A stretch of 64,000 nt of DNA from Ectocarpus siliculosus (GCA_000310025.1 FN648564.1:434316-498315); one strand, 5' to 3'. Positions 52,836 to 64,000 are shown, counted from the stretch's first letter. The notes: a model not told the origin generated them from the sequence alone. Made by a program: numbers and translations.

Positions 52836-55800
52836 TCACCATGGGAGCTCGCAGAAGGGCCCGTAGCTTTCGGGGTCCTCGAGCGCGTAGACGCCCAGGC
52901 CTAGGCTCTTGCTTCCTTGGGGAGCGATGAATTTCCCCGTGGTCTCCAGAGTCAGGTCCTCCACGGCCTGCGCGCAACAAACAACGGGGCGATGGTGTCA
53001 CCGGTAGTAGGGGGAGGGAAGAGAGGGGGGAGAGATAGATAGACGTGTGCTGGCGGGCCTTGCTTGCCTCCAGGTCGCGGTGTCGCGACCTCTCGGCAAG
53101 AGGACATTCAAGGGAGGAAGAGGAGATCGAATGGGAGGTGTAGCCGACGGTCGTTGCTCGTTTGCGTTAACGTCGGACCATCACGACCGGTGACCGCTCC
53201 GCGAGGGAACAAGGAGCTTGATGGTGGCTGCTCCGGGTAAGACGACGAGACTATGCAAAACACCCACAGGCGCGTTACCGATGCTGGATGATACACCTCA
53301 TTGGGGGCACAAAACACCTACCACTTGCACTTCGTTGGAATCATCTTCCCACAACGCAACAAAACTCGGCTACCCCACAACAAAACCTCCAGCAAGCAGC
53401 ACAAAAGGTGTGTTTGAATTCAGTGTAAAACTGGACTCTTCCCGTAATTCTTTGTTATTGGGTACGCCATGTACGCCATCGAAAGAAAAAAAACTCTTCC
53501 CCAGGTGCACACCTTTACTATGCCGGGCGCTGCTTCTTCGGGCCCGATGGCACCCAGTTCGTCGTACTTGTCGGCGTATATCTCGGTCATGCTCGTCTTC
53601 ATGAAGCCGGGGTGGATGTTCACGATCGCCACACCGCGGGTCTTCACGTCCAGCGCGAAGAGCTTGCCCATCATGTTCTGAGCGCATTTACTCATGTGGT
53701 GCCTGCGGTGTTTTTTTTTTTTATTATTCGTCCGGTTCCCGTATGGCAACGTGTCGTAGGCGGAATAGAAGCCGGATCACCATTTACCGTGAAGAAGCGA
53801 GCCAACAACGCGGAGGGATTATTGTTATGACAAGAGAGTGATGAAAGCATGGTTGCACTGTTGCCAACCGACCAAAAACAAAAGACAAGAACGGGAGCAA
53901 GCAGACTGCCGAACAACCATTGCGTGCGTGTTGTTTGACAAGGCTTCGCCTTTTCTTCCTGTACCCCATGCATGTTTTAAGCAAAACGAGGATGCTCGTA
54001 GGAGAGAACACCTAAACGCTCTACCAAGCGAAAAACGAACCGCAAAGGCTACCGCTGTAGCGGCACCGCAGAAAATCCCTACCATTCTCGCCGTTGTGGA
54101 ACCCCCGACAACAAAAAAAAGAGGAAATACTGGGTAGTTAGTCTGTGACCACGGAAGGCACCAGCGTCAGTTGAATAGGTCCCGGTGTGTAAGAAAGACG
54201 CCGAGCAGAGACCAGACCGGTTCTTAGCGCAACGCGCAAACAGCAACAACGAGCGCCTCGGGGGTATCGACCCTTCCTCACCCGTAGTTGTTCCCCCCCT
54301 CTACCTCCGTTCGGAGGCCGACCGACCCGCCTTCCGACGTGATCATGCCGATGTTCGATCCCTTCCGCAACAGTCCTGACACTACTAGAGCCTGGAGGAC
54401 ACGGAGGGGTCCGAGCACGCAAACCTGCCGGGTTCCAAACGAAAATTGAGTGCAGAAACACGGGGAAAGGGTAGGGGCGGGGGACGCACAGAGAGAGAGA
54501 CATAAAAGAGAGGCAGAGAGACGCATAAGAGACACAGAGAGGGGGGTGCACGAGAAAGAGAAAGAGAGAGCAAAAGGAAGACAGACAGAGGGAGGCATAG
54601 AGAAAGAGAGAGAGAAGCAGAGACAGAGAGAGGGATGCAACAAACGCACCGGTGGCAAGGTTGGTGCTCGAGTTCATTCAATGTTCGAGCATGTATAACT
54701 TTGTGTGACGCGCCAAACACCACCATGTCGGCGAAATGCTGACCAGTCAACTGATCTCTCAGTACTTCAGGGCCATCGCCGTCGTCCAGGAGGCATGCAG
54801 AGAAGAAAGTGAGCACGTCTGTGTGTGTGCGGTAATGTTTTGCGGCAAGCCATCGCTGGGTGCCAAAAGTTGCCCCATCGCATACTTCCCTGTACATGTA
54901 CTCGTGAGGATAGAGGGGGGGCAGGAGGTTTGATCAGTTTTACCCTCGGGGGTAGCTCGAAGCACACACTTCCCCACTCGTAGCTAAATCTCTGCTAAAT
55001 TATCATGACCAGTCCAGCCCACATCCCATTGGGAGAAGATCGAGACAGAGAATTGCTTGTCGAGCCACTAGGGTTCGAGGGAAGTGAGTGGAAGGCAGCC
55101 AACTCAAAGAGGTAGGTGAGTGGGTAGCCCATGCGTACCTCGTACATCTTGACGGCCGCGTCGAACTCGGGGTCTTCGAACGTGTCGGGGATCAAAATTC
55201 TGTGCGTGAGAGGCACAATAGTGTGGGAGGGGGGACACGGAAGGGGAGGGGGTCATCAGGAGCAGATAATACAGCGGTGCGGCCGGCCGAATGTGAGACA
55301 ACTTGATAAACCAATACATATATTCGCGTCAGCTAAGCCCGAAACACTCGCTTGTACCCACTCAAGAACTCGCGCAATCGTTGTAGCATTGGGGGCCAGT
55401 CAAGATCCTTGGTGCCAACACAATCCGATACTCCTTGGATCCCTGCAATCGTGCTAAACAATGCTGACAGTGAACGCGCGTTTCGGACATGGTGCACATG
55501 AAGACAAGCAAGCGTGTATCGGTTGAGGTCGCACAGAGGGATGGATGTTACCCCTTCAGCTATCTTGCGAGCGAGGGGTGCAGCAAGTCCTTTCCCTCTT
55601 CCTCGCCCACAGTTGAAGCCCAACACTTCCACCCGCTACAAAACCGCAAGGGGGCAAACGGAAGCACACACACACGGGGTCCCACACCATGGTCTTTAGA
55701 AGCATTTCCTGTTTCAACCGTACTGAGACTGGCGTATTTTCATTGGTCAGCCGGTTGACGCGGTCGATGTCAATCGTAAAATAACACGCACAAGACACGC

Positions 55801-56682
55801 AGGACGCACCCAGCGTTGCATATGACGTAGTCGAGAGTGCCGCCCTCACCCAGCTCCTTCTGCACCGCCTCCACGAGCTTGGTCCCGGAGTCCTTGTCGG
55901 AGACGTCGATCCCCTCGAGCACGCTAACCCCGACAGCCTGTTTGGCGGCACCGATCAGTTAGCACATCACGCCACCCACGGCAAGAAAAGAAGAGCCCCA
56001 ATCATAATCTTCGAACGGGGAGTCTTTCGGTGTTGTTATGTTTTTACGCGCTTTTGTCCAAGAAACGAAGCTACGTTTCGGCGTGCTAAATAGGAGGAGC
56101 AAGGGGGGAAAGAAAGGAGGATGAGGAGGAGTTGGAGTCGTCTAGACGGCGGGTTGGGTCGGAGGAAGTCCCCGACCGGGCAGACGCACAAGACTTCCGT
56201 TGAAGTCTGATGAACACCACCACCAAGGGCCACGTTGAAGGTCATGCGGGGCGTGTGCGTTGTTGATGAACTTCGAGTTGCTCCTCTGGATGGATGTCGG
56301 CTTGATTGTGGGTTCTTGCGGCGAACGTTCGCATCGCTGGCTTCTGTTCGGGCGGTGTATCACGCACAGGATGGTTCCTCAAACGTACCATCGGTGCAAG
56401 GGCTAAACATGAAATCCGTTGAATTTTTTTTTCTTCGAGTGCAGATAGCCAAAAAAGAAAAAAAGAAGGGGGAGAGTCCGACCTCTTCATGCATCCTTGC
56501 CCAACTCGGTAAATTACCTCAAGATCGGCGTTGGTCGTCCTAGTGGTGGCCAGGACTGTACTCTCTCGCTTCTTCAGGTGTCGCACGACCTCCAACCCCA
56601 ACCCGCGGTTCCCGCCGATGACCAAGCAGTTTCCCGGGAGCGGCGATACGGGGGGAGTCTCGTTGGTCGAGGAGGACGCCAT
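52836..56682 (-). CDS. Short-chain dehydrogenase/reductase (272 aa, 6 exons)
   Basis: Minus-strand exons, in order: 56518-56682, 55810-55937, 55139-55199, 54282-54424, 53513-53702, 52836-52967. They total 819 nt with all phases matching. The start is MASSSTNETPPVSPLPG; an in-frame frame continues upstream but ATG 56682 gives normal family length. It has the cofactor motif 'LVIGGNRGLGLEVVRHL' (GxxxGxG), 'EGIDVSDKDSG', the 'VICNAGIL' NNAG-type strand, 'LGPLRVLQALVVSGLL', 'IGMITSEGGSVG', 'HHMSKCAQNMMGKLFALDVK', and 'VNIHPGFMKTSM' (PG motif). This is the C-factor-like, Rossmann-fold SDR type. The residue four before the catalytic Lys, normally Tyr, reads His; the nearest Tyr is six before. Substrate unknown. 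It is transcribed towards rlmN (convergent). Confidence 0.85.
54450..54640. repeat. AG-rich low-complexity tract
   Basis: A degenerate GAGA/CATAGAGA tract in intron 3 of the dehydrogenase gene. Read on the minus strand it gives Ser/Leu/Cys-rich nonsense frames. Confidence 0.8.
55671..55802 (+). repeat. Dispersed repeat R, copy 2
   Basis: Partner of 37390-37535. It lies in intron 2 of the dehydrogenase gene, ending 8 bp before the donor side of exon 55810-55937. Confidence 0.55.
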
Positions 56683-57058
56683 AGCCCTGCTGTGATTCGC
56701 ACGGGAGAACACGTACAGCAGCAGATGGCGTTGGGTATCTCGTGGATGCACTGAACGGTGCGCCAAGTCAACCAAGGCAGTGAGTGCCTGTCTGCCCTCC
56801 AGCCCGAAGATCGGACGACGATCATGCGCGCCTGACCATTGAAAAAGCTTTCATAAAGGGAGAATCTGTCTGGGTAAGTTGGTCTACTGCAGGAGCTTTC
56901 CCAGCAAGGGGTACGGGAAAATATCCGCGGTGATGTTCGTCGGTGGGTCCGAGTTATGGACGTCAGCGTATCGCCCGGCGTACTGCTGTAGTCATCACAC
57001 ACCCTTTGATATGACACACGAGTCTTCGTATTCCGCTAAACCACCCTTCTTTTCAGGA
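56683..57058. other. Upstream flank of the dehydrogenase gene
   Basis: Presumed promoter region on the minus strand. No clear TATA box or other motif was recognised. Confidence 0.35.
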
Positions 57059-57060
57059 TA

Positions 57061-58445
57061 CAGCAGTAGTGGTCCCGGTATAGTGCTGGTGCGGTCGAGA
57101 CGATGTCACCGGCATTATAGCAGGCCACCCGCATTATGTAAAGTTGGCCTGAATATTGTGCCGGTTCTGGCAATATTCAGGGTCCGCAATAGTGCCGGTA
57201 CCGGGGCTACTCAGGAAATCATCGAGTAATTCAGGACGAAAACATGATCGTACACCGGCGTATTGTACAAATACACTATGCATCACGTGAAAGGGAAGAA
57301 AGTGGATGCCGTAGCAGGAGGTTTGGTAAGCCTGTCGCGGTCGAGCATCATTCAGAGGCGCGTGCATCGATGGGCCGTGGCCCAACACTCATCATATCTT
57401 TGGGTGTGCTGCAGCACCTTTTGGTGTGTTGTACACAGCAGCGTTAGTGAAAAAACTCCTGTTGACGTGGTGTTCCACCCTAAGTTGTTACCTTGACCCG
57501 ATGCCTCTCCTTGACTCGCGAAAGTACACATGCGACAAAATAGACATGGCATATCGTAGCGCAAACATCGGGAAAGAAAACAAAGCAAAGACCCAACAAC
57601 ATCTATTTGAACACACTGACTCATTCTTGTAACTAGCAACATCCGGGAGACGTCCATCTGAATGAACCATTTTGCGAAACTGGTCCCGCCTACGTTACAT
57701 GCCCCCTCCAACCAGAATATTGACAAAGTTGTACTGTACCACACAATAACCGACGAATAGACAATGTCAGACTGCTGGTGTTGTCGTTCCATGAATAGGT
57801 GTTATCAGATTCGACACATCAAACAATACAACTCAAACACCATTTTTGGGACACAACCCGTACCTGGTACTGAAGCAAGAACATGACCGCGCACTACTGG
57901 TACTGAGCCATATTCAAACTTAGCAGCATTGCTCTGCGGCCCTTTATCAGATCTTGTCAAAGGAGCCGGCTATGTCTGCCTGTCGGGCTAGCATTGAGGC
58001 ATGACCTGCGATAATCGCCATCTTGGTCTTCTTGTTCGGCCGAGAAGTTGTGTGTGTTGTGTGTGTTGGTGTGCGCTGTGTGCGCGAGCAAATGGGTTAT
58101 ATATATTACTCATACTCATAAAATCGCAGAAAGACTAGGCTACTGTACATGTCGAGAGACAACCACAGTCGAAGGGGGGGTGTTGAAGTCTATGCAGTGA
58201 GTGGGAGAAAGACCGGCTGGATGCAGGCTTACTTTCAGTCCATTTAAGCCTTTACAACGTGAGATTTTTCTTGAAAACCGGCATCATTCACGGACCAGAG
58301 AACCCCCAAACCGGCACTACAGTGGCATTTGCCTCTATAATGCCGGTACCGGCATTATACCGGGCTACAGCCGGTCCAGCCGATTTCACCGGCATTTACC
58401 GGGCGACCGGCATTATTCGACCGGCATTATACCGGACCACTACTG
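57061..58445. mobile_element. TIR element 3, CCGGCATTAT-iterated arms
   Basis: The right end read inward is CAGTAGTGGTCCGGTATAAT plus GCCGG. The left end reads CAG, then CAGTAGTGGTCCCGGTATAG plus TGC, so the ends match over about 25 bp with a one-base gap and a few changes. TA lies immediately outside both ends (57059-57060 and 58446-58447). Both arms repeat CCGGCATTAT or ATAATGCCGG many times in both orientations. No transposase frame is present in 1.4 kb. The left end has an extra CAG. It shares overall design and the CAGT(A/C) start with elements 1 and 2 but not their sequence. Confidence 0.72.
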
Positions 58446-58447
58446 TA

Positions 58448-58900
58448 TGCATGTGTACTAGCATGCGAGTCAGATCGCACCAGCGTATGTACGCAGGATG
58501 ACAAGCAACACCCGTTGCAATTACTCTCTTCTTACGAATCTACCTGCTGACGAGGGATGGGCGGGATCTCAGCTGCTATGTGGTGGCATAAACGTATCTT
58601 GCTGCAATCGACTAACGAAGACGGGAGGAGAAACCGCCCACGATATCGGTCTACAACAAGGGCAGAGCGTCAGACTCCTCAATATCATGATCTCCAAAGC
58701 GGCCCCAGTTGTACCTACAATTGCCGACCATTGACAGGGTACACAAATGGACAGGTACTACTAGACAGGCAGCCGCACAACATGGAGCGCATTTGACTGC
58801 ATTCAGCGGGTCTCCCTATGGTGTAGCAGTAGTATCCTCGACGGACATGCAATCGACACGCTGAAAGATTACTGTATGCGGAAGTGCTGGCTCTATCTTG
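58448..58900. other. Spacer after TIR element 3
   Basis: Nothing recognised. If the minus-strand signal-peptide exon starting at 59149 belongs to a complete gene, its later exons should lie here, but none is convincing. Confidence 0.3.
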
Positions 58901-58943
58901 AGGTTCGACCTCTAACAACATGCCGGTGTTCACACGCTTGTGA

Positions 58944-59149
58944 CCCCACCTGGCACCCACCACCGCCGTCGAACCGATGCGTTCGGTCAAGCCAGGAGCC
59001 ATGGGTGTGCTGCTGGGGTGCTGCCCTCGAGGGTATGGAGTAAACGCGCCGGGGGCTGCAGCAGGGCTACTCCAAAGCACAAACGATGTTGAAAGCTGAG
59101 CGAAGGCCAAGACGACTACTACAGCACTCCGTAGGGCCGTGCGAGCCAT
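58944..59149 (-). CDS. Orphan first exon encoding a plastid-type signal (possible gene fragment)
   Basis: ATG at 59149 opens MARTALRSAVVVVLAFAQLS followed by TSFVLWSSP: a short basic start, a hydrophobic core and an S-F step, as in ochrophyte bipartite plastid signals. It continues for about 65 residues to a CAG|GTGGGG donor-like site near 58944. I found no downstream exon before the TIR element and the dehydrogenase gene. It is divergent from the DUF1997 gene, with 411 bp between the two start codons. Confidence 0.4.
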
Positions 59150-59560
59150 GATATACCCCCCAGATCTTGAAACGACTGCAGCCTATGTGCCTCGATAGCC
59201 GACTCACCCGGGTGGAGTGGAGAGGATGGTCGAGGGATTAGGGACGGAGGGGAGAAGTGATGAGAACACACTAACTGGCAAACTGCTGTAGACACGATGC
59301 GGTGGAATTGTTGAAATTGTTGGCAGACCCCGAAAAACGATTCCCCTCCGCTGGCCCCCCTCCAAGCAGATCTTTGTGCAGTTGAGCTGGCTGACACAAA
59401 CCAGCACACGAGCAACAATTGCCCGACCTGCTGCGTAGGACCACGCAGCAGCGACGACATACCTCTCCCTCTCGCACACGCCTCGCACAGCGGATTATTC
59501 TGCGTGCATCTGTTGTGCTCTCTGCGTGCGGCAAATAGTCGACAACAATCGCAGATCGCC
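59150..59560. promoter_or_regulatory. Shared upstream region between divergent starts
   Basis: This 411-bp stretch separates ATG 59149 (minus) and ATG 59561 (plus). Its right half belongs to the 234-bp duplicated segment. No TATA box is evident. The promoter role is inferred from position. Confidence 0.4.
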
Positions 59561-59602
59561 ATGAGAGCGAAGAAGGCAACCACACTGATTTCATTCCTCG
59601 CT
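59369..59602 (+). repeat. Copy 2 of the 234-bp duplication (5' flank, start and signal of the DUF1997 gene)
   Basis: Matches 13976-14209 gap-free with three mismatches. After base 59602 this copy reads CCTTCAGCGGCCT before TCAGCTT, whereas the other copy goes directly to TCAGCTT, consistent with a 13-bp deletion there. Confidence 0.9.
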
Positions 59603-62600
59603 CCTTCAGCGGCCTTCAGCTTCTGCGTTCTGCCTCATCGAAATGCTCAGCATGCTCAGCAGCAGCAGCAGCGATGCACCATGAGCATCTTCTCAGACCG
59701 GCCGACCCAGGGGTGCACTTGCTCCTCTGCCATCGACCCCAAACGCGGAGGAAGAGGGCGTGCGAGGTTGTCCGACAGCAGGCCATCTTGCAGTCAGCAC
59801 GTGGTCATGGCAGCGACTGCGGGCAAACCCGACACGGCAGCAGCGGCGGCGACGACAGGCGACACTCCTGCTGCGGCGGCGGCGGGCAGCAGCAGCAGGA
59901 GCAGGAACCCACGTCAGAGAGTTTCCAGGGCGATAAACCGCGCGCTAGGGAACGTCTTAGCCACGGGGGACATGTTCGGGAGCGTTAGCAACGGCGTGTC
60001 CAATGGTAAGAGACGGCGGCGGTGTCCTGTGAGCGATGAGACTGAATTTCTTTTTTCAAGTTGAACAGCAGCAGGAAACGAATCCCGACGGTTGATTGCA
60101 CTTCCAGCACCCTATGCGCACACCAGTACTACCAATGGCCCCGCCGCCGTTCGGCTGCGGTTTACAGCGTGCGCAGGGGGTAGCTGTAGCAGCAGCAGGA
60201 TCAATCGGACTGTTACCTGCAATTTGCGGACCAAAGCTTCGATGCGTTGTGTGGTTGAACCGTTTCATTCGGAAAACCAATCCATATTGAGCGTTACAAA
60301 CCAGCTGTTACAACACCTCATTTCCTTGCGCCCATAACCCACCACCGCCACTTGTCGCGTGCGTCCCTCTGGCGGTAGACAATCCTTTCGGAGGGCACTT
60401 CACTTCGGCCGTCGGCCAAGAGGATAAAGACGACGGCAGCACCGAGGAGGAGGAGGAGGAGGAGGAGGAGGAGGACATAGAAGAAGAAGGAGGGCACGGA
60501 GACGCGGAAGATCTGCCAGCAGCAGGGGGCAACGGACTCTCGCCCAGAAAATTCCGGCAAGAAGAACGATGGTATTCACGGCTGCTGCTGTTTTCAAAAT
60601 TACTTAGGTGTACCTCCGTTGCAGCAGGCCAGCAAAGCGGCTGTACACCGGAAACCCGCCGATCACGTGCACTTGGTCACTCGTGTCCAAGCCGGTCTCT
60701 CTCCCCCCCCCCCCCTCATCTCTCTGTCCGTCTCTTCCCTCTCTCTCTCTCGCTTTCTCTCTTTCTCGTCCTATGCCGTATCTGCTGTACCTCAACAATG
60801 TGCCATGCCACAACCATGATATGTACGGACACAGGAAAAGCAGCAGCAGCAGCAGCAGCGAGAACCGGCTCCTTCGAGCGAACACCGGGGCCTCGGCGGC
60901 CGTTGTGGTTGACGGGCCCTTCTCTGACCTGCAGGCGTACATGACTCTCCCCGTTTCGGAGTACAGCCTGCTCGACAGCAGCATCATACGGCGGGTTTCC
61001 GAGACTTCGTTTCGATTCCAGGTGCGTAGCCGAGAACGCGGTGAGATACCCATTCGCGACAAAATATGTCACACCCCGTAGACCAGACCGATTTTTAAGT
61101 TCTGTATAGTATCGGAGACCTTGCAGTTTATCCGAGCAGGAAGTAGGAGTACATGCGTACTGGTAAGACATGTTTCCTGCAGAAGAAAACTAAAGGTTGG
61201 GCTCAGGTGCCAATAGATTTGTTTTCTTGTGTATTGTATGCATAGTGCGGAAGGAATGACAGCAAATGCGGATGGCGCACTTTCCCTCTCCGCGCTTTCC
61301 CCGGACAGGGGGCCAGCAGCACGGATTGATGGAAAGTCTACGCCAAGCCATATGACTCACTCATCGATGGGCATATGGGCAGAGCATTCGTTCCGGGTCT
61401 TTGGTGACTGCTGTCTGTCGCAGCAGCTAAATGTCGCATTCTTTATTCTGTAATCTTGCGCCACCTTGCCGAGAAATGCGTTGAATGCAACGCGAGAACG
61501 TTGCTGCCACCCTTTCTGCCTCGCCGCCGCCGCTGCCGGTCGTGCTCCCTGGCGCTGGATCCCACTGGCCCCTTCCTGTCCCCGCACCTCTTTCCGATCC
61601 TCTTACCTCTGCGCGCGCTCCGCTTCCCGCCCATCAGATACCCCTGAAAGACTTTGTAGGCCTGGACTTTACGCCGACCATGGAGGTCGAGGTCGAGCTG
61701 GACCGCCCGGCCGGGGCTGTCGTCTTCCGGTCGACGCGCTCGACGCTGTACGGCAACGTGGGGAAGCCTGGCGAGGAAGGTGAGGGCATTTTTCTTGGAA
61801 TTTTGCGTCTGCTGCTGTCCCGTGGGCACCGGCTGACCAACGAAAATGCTTCGGTCTTGCACCGGGATAACAAACACGAGCAATCTGTGTGTGTCTTTGT
61901 GTCCAAGAGCCGTCTCACGTGGCACTGACCTCGTAAGCCGAGCTGCTGGACACGTTGATGAGCTCATGCTGGTAACCTCTGTTTTCCACCCACCGACCTT
62001 CTCTACCCCCACCACCAGCCAGCACCAACCCCTGGCCAGAGGCGGGGTCCAGCCAGGTGGAGTACTTTCGAGTCGGATTCGACGCGCGCCTTAGGTGGGT
62101 CGACGGGGATGCATCCCTAGCGCCTCGACGGCAGAGAGGCAGGGGGGGATTCGCCGGGACTTTCGCTCGCCGCCCACGGCCAGAGGCGGAGCCGGCACCG
62201 CCGCCTGCGGCAGCGGCGGCTGGACCGGGGGAGGACGCAGATGGCGGCGGAGAGGCGGCAGGGGGTGTTGGTGATTCCCGCGGCGGCGGTGGCGTAGTGG
62301 CTCCACCGGCGGTGCCCGCGGGCGAGGCGGAGGCCTCCTCGGTGGAGCCGCCAACGGACGGGGAGCTTGCGGCGGACGTGGAGCCGGCGACGGTGTTTTG
62401 CGACACGGAGATAAAGGTCCAGGTGCTGCTGCCGCCACCCTACAACACTTTGCTGCCGTGGCGGCTCGTTCGCGTCCTGCTGGGGAAGCTGCTGTCGACC
62501 ATCGTCGCCTACATCCTACCGAGGTTTTTGGAGGTGAGTTTAGTGGCTGGGGTGGGAAGAGAGGAGTGAGCAGAGGGCCCTGGTCAGTGCTGCAGTAGTG

Positions 62601-63661
62601 CAGGCAACTGATTGGGTACGGCGAACGCTACAATAGCAGTAGGATATGTAAGGTTGTGTCAGACCGACGCTTTGCCTCTGTTAAGCGCAATCCCTTTGAA
62701 TGGACGAGCGGTGTCGGATGTCGGATCTCCCCTTTTGGAAGGTTGGCATGTTCTTCTCCTCGCCCCTCGTTTCTTCATTTTTATCACCACCGGACATGGC
62801 CGCCGCCGCCGCTTTCGCTGCTTCTCTCGCAGCTGTTGAGTTGCTTGGTCGACCGCATGTGTTCGTTTTTCTTATCCTACTCTCTTCAAAACGGTTGTCA
62901 ACGACCGCTGCTTTTGTCCGCCCTCTTGCCGAACAAACCAGTTGCTTGCAGACGACTTCTACGGCTGGCAGTCGGGCACCCGGCGTGCGGCGGCCACGGC
63001 GGGCGAGACCGGCAGGACGCTCTTGGGCGGCACCGGCGGCGGCGGGATCGGAGGCGGGATCGGAGGCGGGATCGGTGCCCGAAGAACCTTCCCTGCGGTA
63101 GGGCAGCAAGCAGGCGCCCAGGGTAGTGCTGATGCTCCAGACCAGCAGCGAGCCAACGAAGGAGCAAGATGGCGTGGCGATGGTGGCGATAGCAACGAAA
63201 ATGCCAACAGCAGCAGCAACATTCGCAATCCGGTTGTCGGGGGGCTGCAGCGTCTCCGCAACGTTCGGGGGCCTGGCGGCGACCGAGGGAGAGGGAGGAG
63301 GCAGCAGACGCCGGGTGCGGAGGCGGCGTCGGTAGTAGGCGAGGATGCAGCCTCCGCGGCACCGGCATCGTCTGCCGCAACGATGCGACCACCGACAGCG
63401 GCCGCTTATGCGGACGGAGCCCCCCGTCCGGGAGAAGAAGGTTTTCCGGTGGAGTCGGTGGTCTCCTCTACTACTGGTTTGTCCGGGGATGAGTTCAACT
63501 TCGAGGTTAGCGTTCAGGAGGAGGAGGCGGGGGAGGGGGAGGGGGAGGGGGAACGAGGGGGTGGGCAGCAGGGCCGGCGACGCGGATGGAGGGGGGGCAG
63601 GAACCGGGATGTTGGTGGTGGTGATGGTGGTGGTGGTGGTTCGGTAAACTGGTGGGGTTAA
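59561..63661 (+). CDS. Plastid-targeted DUF1997 family protein (about 738 aa, 6 exons)
   Basis: Exons: 59561-60005, 60379-60607 (or to 60571, also in phase), 60835-61021, 61638-61779, 62040-62533, 62942-63661. The N-terminus MRAKKATTLISFLAPSAAFS has a hydrophobic signal and an A-A-F step, matching the ochrophyte ASAF-type plastid signal. The conserved domain is split over exons 3-6: 'LQAYMTLPVSEYSLLDSSII', 'SETSFRFQIPLKDF', 'MEVEVELDRPAGAVVFRSTR', 'YFRVGFDARL', 'TEIKVQVLLPPPYNTL', and 'LADDFYGWQ'. This follows the cyanobacterial and plant DUF1997 pattern; its function is not established. A Gly/Ala/Pro-rich insertion of about 80 residues interrupts the domain before 'TVFCDTEIKV'. A poly-Glu tract sits in exon 2, and the last exon adds about 220 Gly/Arg-rich residues beyond the usual family end. 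Confidence 0.82.
60444..60474. repeat. Coding (GAG)n repeat
   Basis: A triplet run encoding about ten Glu in exon 2 of the DUF1997 gene. Confidence 0.9.
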
Positions 63662-64000
63662 AGGTGTTGTGGTTGTCATCGTGTCCTTGTGTTGACTGTT
63701 CTTGGGGGGGGGGGCTCCGTGAGGGGGGGTTGGTTCTTGAAGACATCTCGGGTTGATTCCCGTGTGTCATTCTCTCCAAAACGCCCCCCCCCCCCCCCCC
63801 CCCCCGGACGGTCTTGCCTAGAGACCCCCACCTGCCCCCGAAGCTTGCTATCTTGTATTCGAGGATGAGCATGGACAACAACGAAGACGTCACGGGCCAC
63901 CCCCTGCCGTCCATCAACCCTGACCCTCCTGCTGCTAACGTCTTCGTCTATTCCAGATCTTCCTCTCCTGCCGGCGTTTCCTAACCGGAAGTTTTTCTCT
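63662..64000. other. 3' flank of the DUF1997 gene with a poly-C run
   Basis: There is a run of about 22 C at 63784-63806. A 39-codon frame starting at ATG 63865 (MSMDNNEDVTGHPLPSINPD) stops at 63984. A CTATTCCAG near 63957 could instead be an acceptor of a gene that continues outside the window. Too little is visible to decide. Confidence 0.3.

Overview
This is a nuclear window from a eukaryote with spliced genes, most likely a brown alga (Ectocarpus-like ochrophyte). The evidence is long introns (about 100 bp to 2.5 kb) with GTGAGT/GTGCGT-type donors and C/T-rich acceptors, many (CT)n/(GA)n microsatellites, and several proteins that open with a short hydrophobic signal followed by an A-F or S-F step, as in secondary-plastid targeting. 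The species call is an inference. All exon models were assembled by eye from splice sites, reading phase and family conservation. There is no transcript support.

Layout. 90-3426 (+) is the 3' part of a C3orf33/SNase-like gene whose first visible intron holds a dead LINE reverse-transcriptase fragment. 5066-8642 (+) is a large disordered/coiled-coil protein. 9583-12277 (+) is a protein with RPxSA motifs. 13186-21844 (+) is an 11-exon FAD monooxygenase of kynurenine-3-monooxygenase type, including a 58-bp microexon. 22-33 kb is repeat country: two pairs of diverged direct repeats surround minus-strand retroelement-like ORFs, among them a ~780-residue protein with seven 24-residue repeats and an RS-type tail. 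33.4-35.6 kb holds uncertain minus-strand exons. 36037-43966 (+) is a bifunctional pseudouridine-5'-phosphate glycosidase / PfkB kinase in nine exons. 45111-51109 (+) is a plastid-type RlmN/Cfr radical-SAM methyltransferase in nine exons, one behind a GC-AG intron. 52836-56682 (-) is a short-chain dehydrogenase in six exons. 59561-63661 (+) is a plastid-targeted DUF1997 protein in six exons. An orphan minus-strand signal-peptide exon (start 59149) is divergent to it.

The genes are not an operon and show no shared pathway, apart from pseudouridine salvage (both activities in one chain) and rRNA modification being RNA-related.

The most unusual material is mobile. Three TA-flanked or near TA-flanked terminal-inverted-repeat elements (one nested in another) carry no transposase that I can see, and each repeats its own terminal motif many times in both arms. 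A 234-bp segment carrying the 5' flank, start codon and plastid signal of the DUF1997 gene is present a second time, at about 99% identity, inside intron 1 of the FAD monooxygenase gene.
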